NCBI GenBank assembly: GCA_001839685.1
Contig: MLAK01000942.1
Span: 7,858 to 25,728 of the forward strand
DNA from: Tritrichomonas foetus
Lineage: Eukaryota; Parabasalia; Tritrichomonadida; Tritrichomonadidae
Direction: 5' to 3'
Length of the DNA stretch: 17,871 nucleotides
The translations under genes were made by a program, and so were the position numbers. Below the pieces are notes generated by a model. It ran no database searches. It was not told the DNA's origin and saw nothing but the letters and a program-made list of their open reading frames with translations. This document shows, piece by piece, positions 17,002 through 17,871 of the stretch; positions within the stretch are counted from its first letter, which is position 1; the number at the start of each line of letters is the position of its first letter.

Positions 17002-17235
17002 TGGCAAAAGTTGCCAAATGAAAAAAGATTCTCATCATCATCACTTCGAATGATCATCATCACCTACGAAATTTCAATGGGTGATAACTTTTTCAAGTCA
17101 CTTCGTTTTACAATTGGGTCAAAAAGTGGACATTTTCTTCATCAAAATAGATGTATACAAACTAACTAGCTCTAGATGTAGAAGACTATTGAGAGATCTA
17201 AATGAATAATTGTTGATATTATTGTCATCTAAATA
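16998..17235 (-). pseudogene. Possible decayed gene remnant, three short coding-like segments
   Basis: On the minus strand, 17119-17235 is open for 38 codons (YLDDNNINNYSFRSLNS..., ending KKMSTF). A one-base shift near 17121 leads into FDPIVKRSDLKKLSPIEIS, which stops at TAG 17064-17066 and continues in the same frame with MMIIRSDDDENLF to TGA 16998-17000. This stretch is less AT-rich than its flanks. No start, no family match and short segments mean chance cannot be excluded. A plus-strand 63-codon ORF at 16978-17169 overlaps it and is less convincing. Confidence 0.22.
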
Positions 17236-17526
17236 TTATTTAATTGTAATCCTATTAATAATATATAAATATTATAATTTAAAAATCAAGATACAGAGAA
17301 AACCAAATCCAAAAAAAAATTGTGAGAAAAAAATAAACCCCACAGAAATTTCTGAGAATTATTGAGATAAAAAGTGATTTTATAGCATTAATATCTTGAT
17401 TATTTCTTATCATAAATCGTGCTTTTTATTATCATATGACCCTCCATCGAAAATTATAATGTTTTCCAAAATACAAAAATGAAGTATAAAAAAAATATTA
17501 ATAATTTTGATATAAATAAAAAAAAT
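17236..17526. other. Very AT-rich spacer
   Basis: About 290 bases dominated by A and T runs with stops in every frame. Nothing recognisable was seen apart from its role as 3' flank of the broken minus-strand gene at 17527. On the minus strand the stop there reads TAAA, matching the trichomonad habit of overlapping the poly(A) signal UAAA with the stop codon. Confidence 0.5.
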
Positions 17527-17871
17527 TTAGGCATCAATGAGAAGATTACGAATGTTTTGCCATCTAAATGGCGAGTCATCAGAAAATTCACTTGGCATCG
17601 AGTCTGGAAAAAAACATATTGGATTCCATTTTTCTTGATTTGGTCTTTCAATCGTTGTATCTGTATCCCTGCTTGAGAATGTGCTGTTGAGGACTGCCAG
17701 TCTATTTTCTTCATATACTAAAATTTTATGACAGAAAAGATTTCAATACATTCATATTTGTCAAATGGAAATTGAATTAATTCAACATCACTGAGTTAAA
17801 ACTATCAAAATTTTCGCGATTTTTAATTAAAAATCGATAGAAGAAGTGTAAATAGAATTATGGGAAGCAGT
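17527..17871 (-). pseudogene. 3' end of a minus-strand gene, frame-broken or with a tiny intron
   Basis: The frame 17527-17742 is open for 72 codons including its TAA (17527-17529), with a clearly non-random hydrophilic composition (STFSSRDTDTTIERPNQ, then FFPDSMPSEFSDDSPFRWQN, ending NLLIDA). It has no start, and a TGA lies just upstream at 17743-17745. A second frame, 17718-17795, encodes LSDVELIQFPFDKYECIEI and stops at TAG 17718-17720, directly where the first frame becomes convincing. A third frame from the right edge encodes TASHNSIYTSSIDF before TAA. A 32-base GT...AG segment on the minus strand (GTATTG...TTTTAG, 17717-17748) would, if spliced, join frame two to frame one. A one-base indel in the T run would do so too. 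Family not recognised. Pseudogene, sequencing error and intron remain open. Confidence 0.45.
17817..17836. repeat. Perfect 20-bp palindrome
   Basis: cgatttttaattaaaaatcg reads identically on both strands. It lies in the broken minus-strand gene at the right edge, next to the upstream stop. Possible roles are a hairpin or protein-binding site; nothing more can be said. Confidence 0.8.

Noticed and set aside
17454..17714. 86-codon minus-strand ORF starting at 17714
   Set aside because: It overlaps the more convincing frame ending at 17527 and turns into translated A/T runs (FFLFISKLLIFFLYF) after about 60 codons.
1..17871. CRISPR arrays, tRNA or rRNA genes, bacterial operon signals, DDE or retroelement proteins
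   Set aside because: None seen. Gene structure and content are eukaryotic, and no transposase or polymerase motif was found in any frame inspected.

Overview
The window looks like nuclear DNA of a flagellated protist with almost no introns, most likely a parabasalid (trichomonad). This is inferred from three things: a 12.2-kb dynein heavy chain in one uninterrupted frame with standard stop codons, very AT-rich spacers, and an amino-acid transporter and a type I surface protein of the kind trichomonads have in large families. No species marker is present, and I cannot separate Tritrichomonas-like from Trichomonas-like genomes by reading alone.

Layout, left to right. Positions 2-451 (+) are the 3' end of a surface protein: a Ser/Thr stalk with 18-bp repeats, one membrane helix and a short acidic tail. 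Positions 452-2864 form a long AT-rich spacer with no intact gene. It holds a possible frame-broken gene remnant on the minus strand (1489-1744), a weaker candidate on the plus strand (1801-2089), and an imperfect inverted repeat of about 49 bp per arm (2140-2274). Positions 2865-4271 (+) are a complete 468-aa AAAP-type amino-acid transporter with G+C-richer codons than anything around it. Positions 4272-4611 are a short spacer between convergent genes. Positions 4612-16797 (-) are a complete 4061-aa dynein heavy chain of the short, inner-arm-like axonemal class. Positions 16798-17526 are AT-rich upstream DNA with another possible remnant (16998-17235). Positions 17527-17871 (-) hold a coding-looking 3' end of another minus-strand gene that is broken by stops and frame changes, or contains a very short intron.

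The genes do not form a pathway: one is for the cell surface, one for nutrient uptake and one for the flagellum. The most notable result is in the dynein. The AAA1 site, normally the main ATPase and the most conserved part of the family, keeps its P-loop but has Gln in place of the Walker B Asp and Thr in place of the sensor-I Asn. AAA4 instead has a canonical P-loop Lys and a Walker B Asp-Glu pair that axonemal dyneins usually lack. The stalk, microtubule-binding domain and C-terminus are intact, so this is a full-length but unusual motor.
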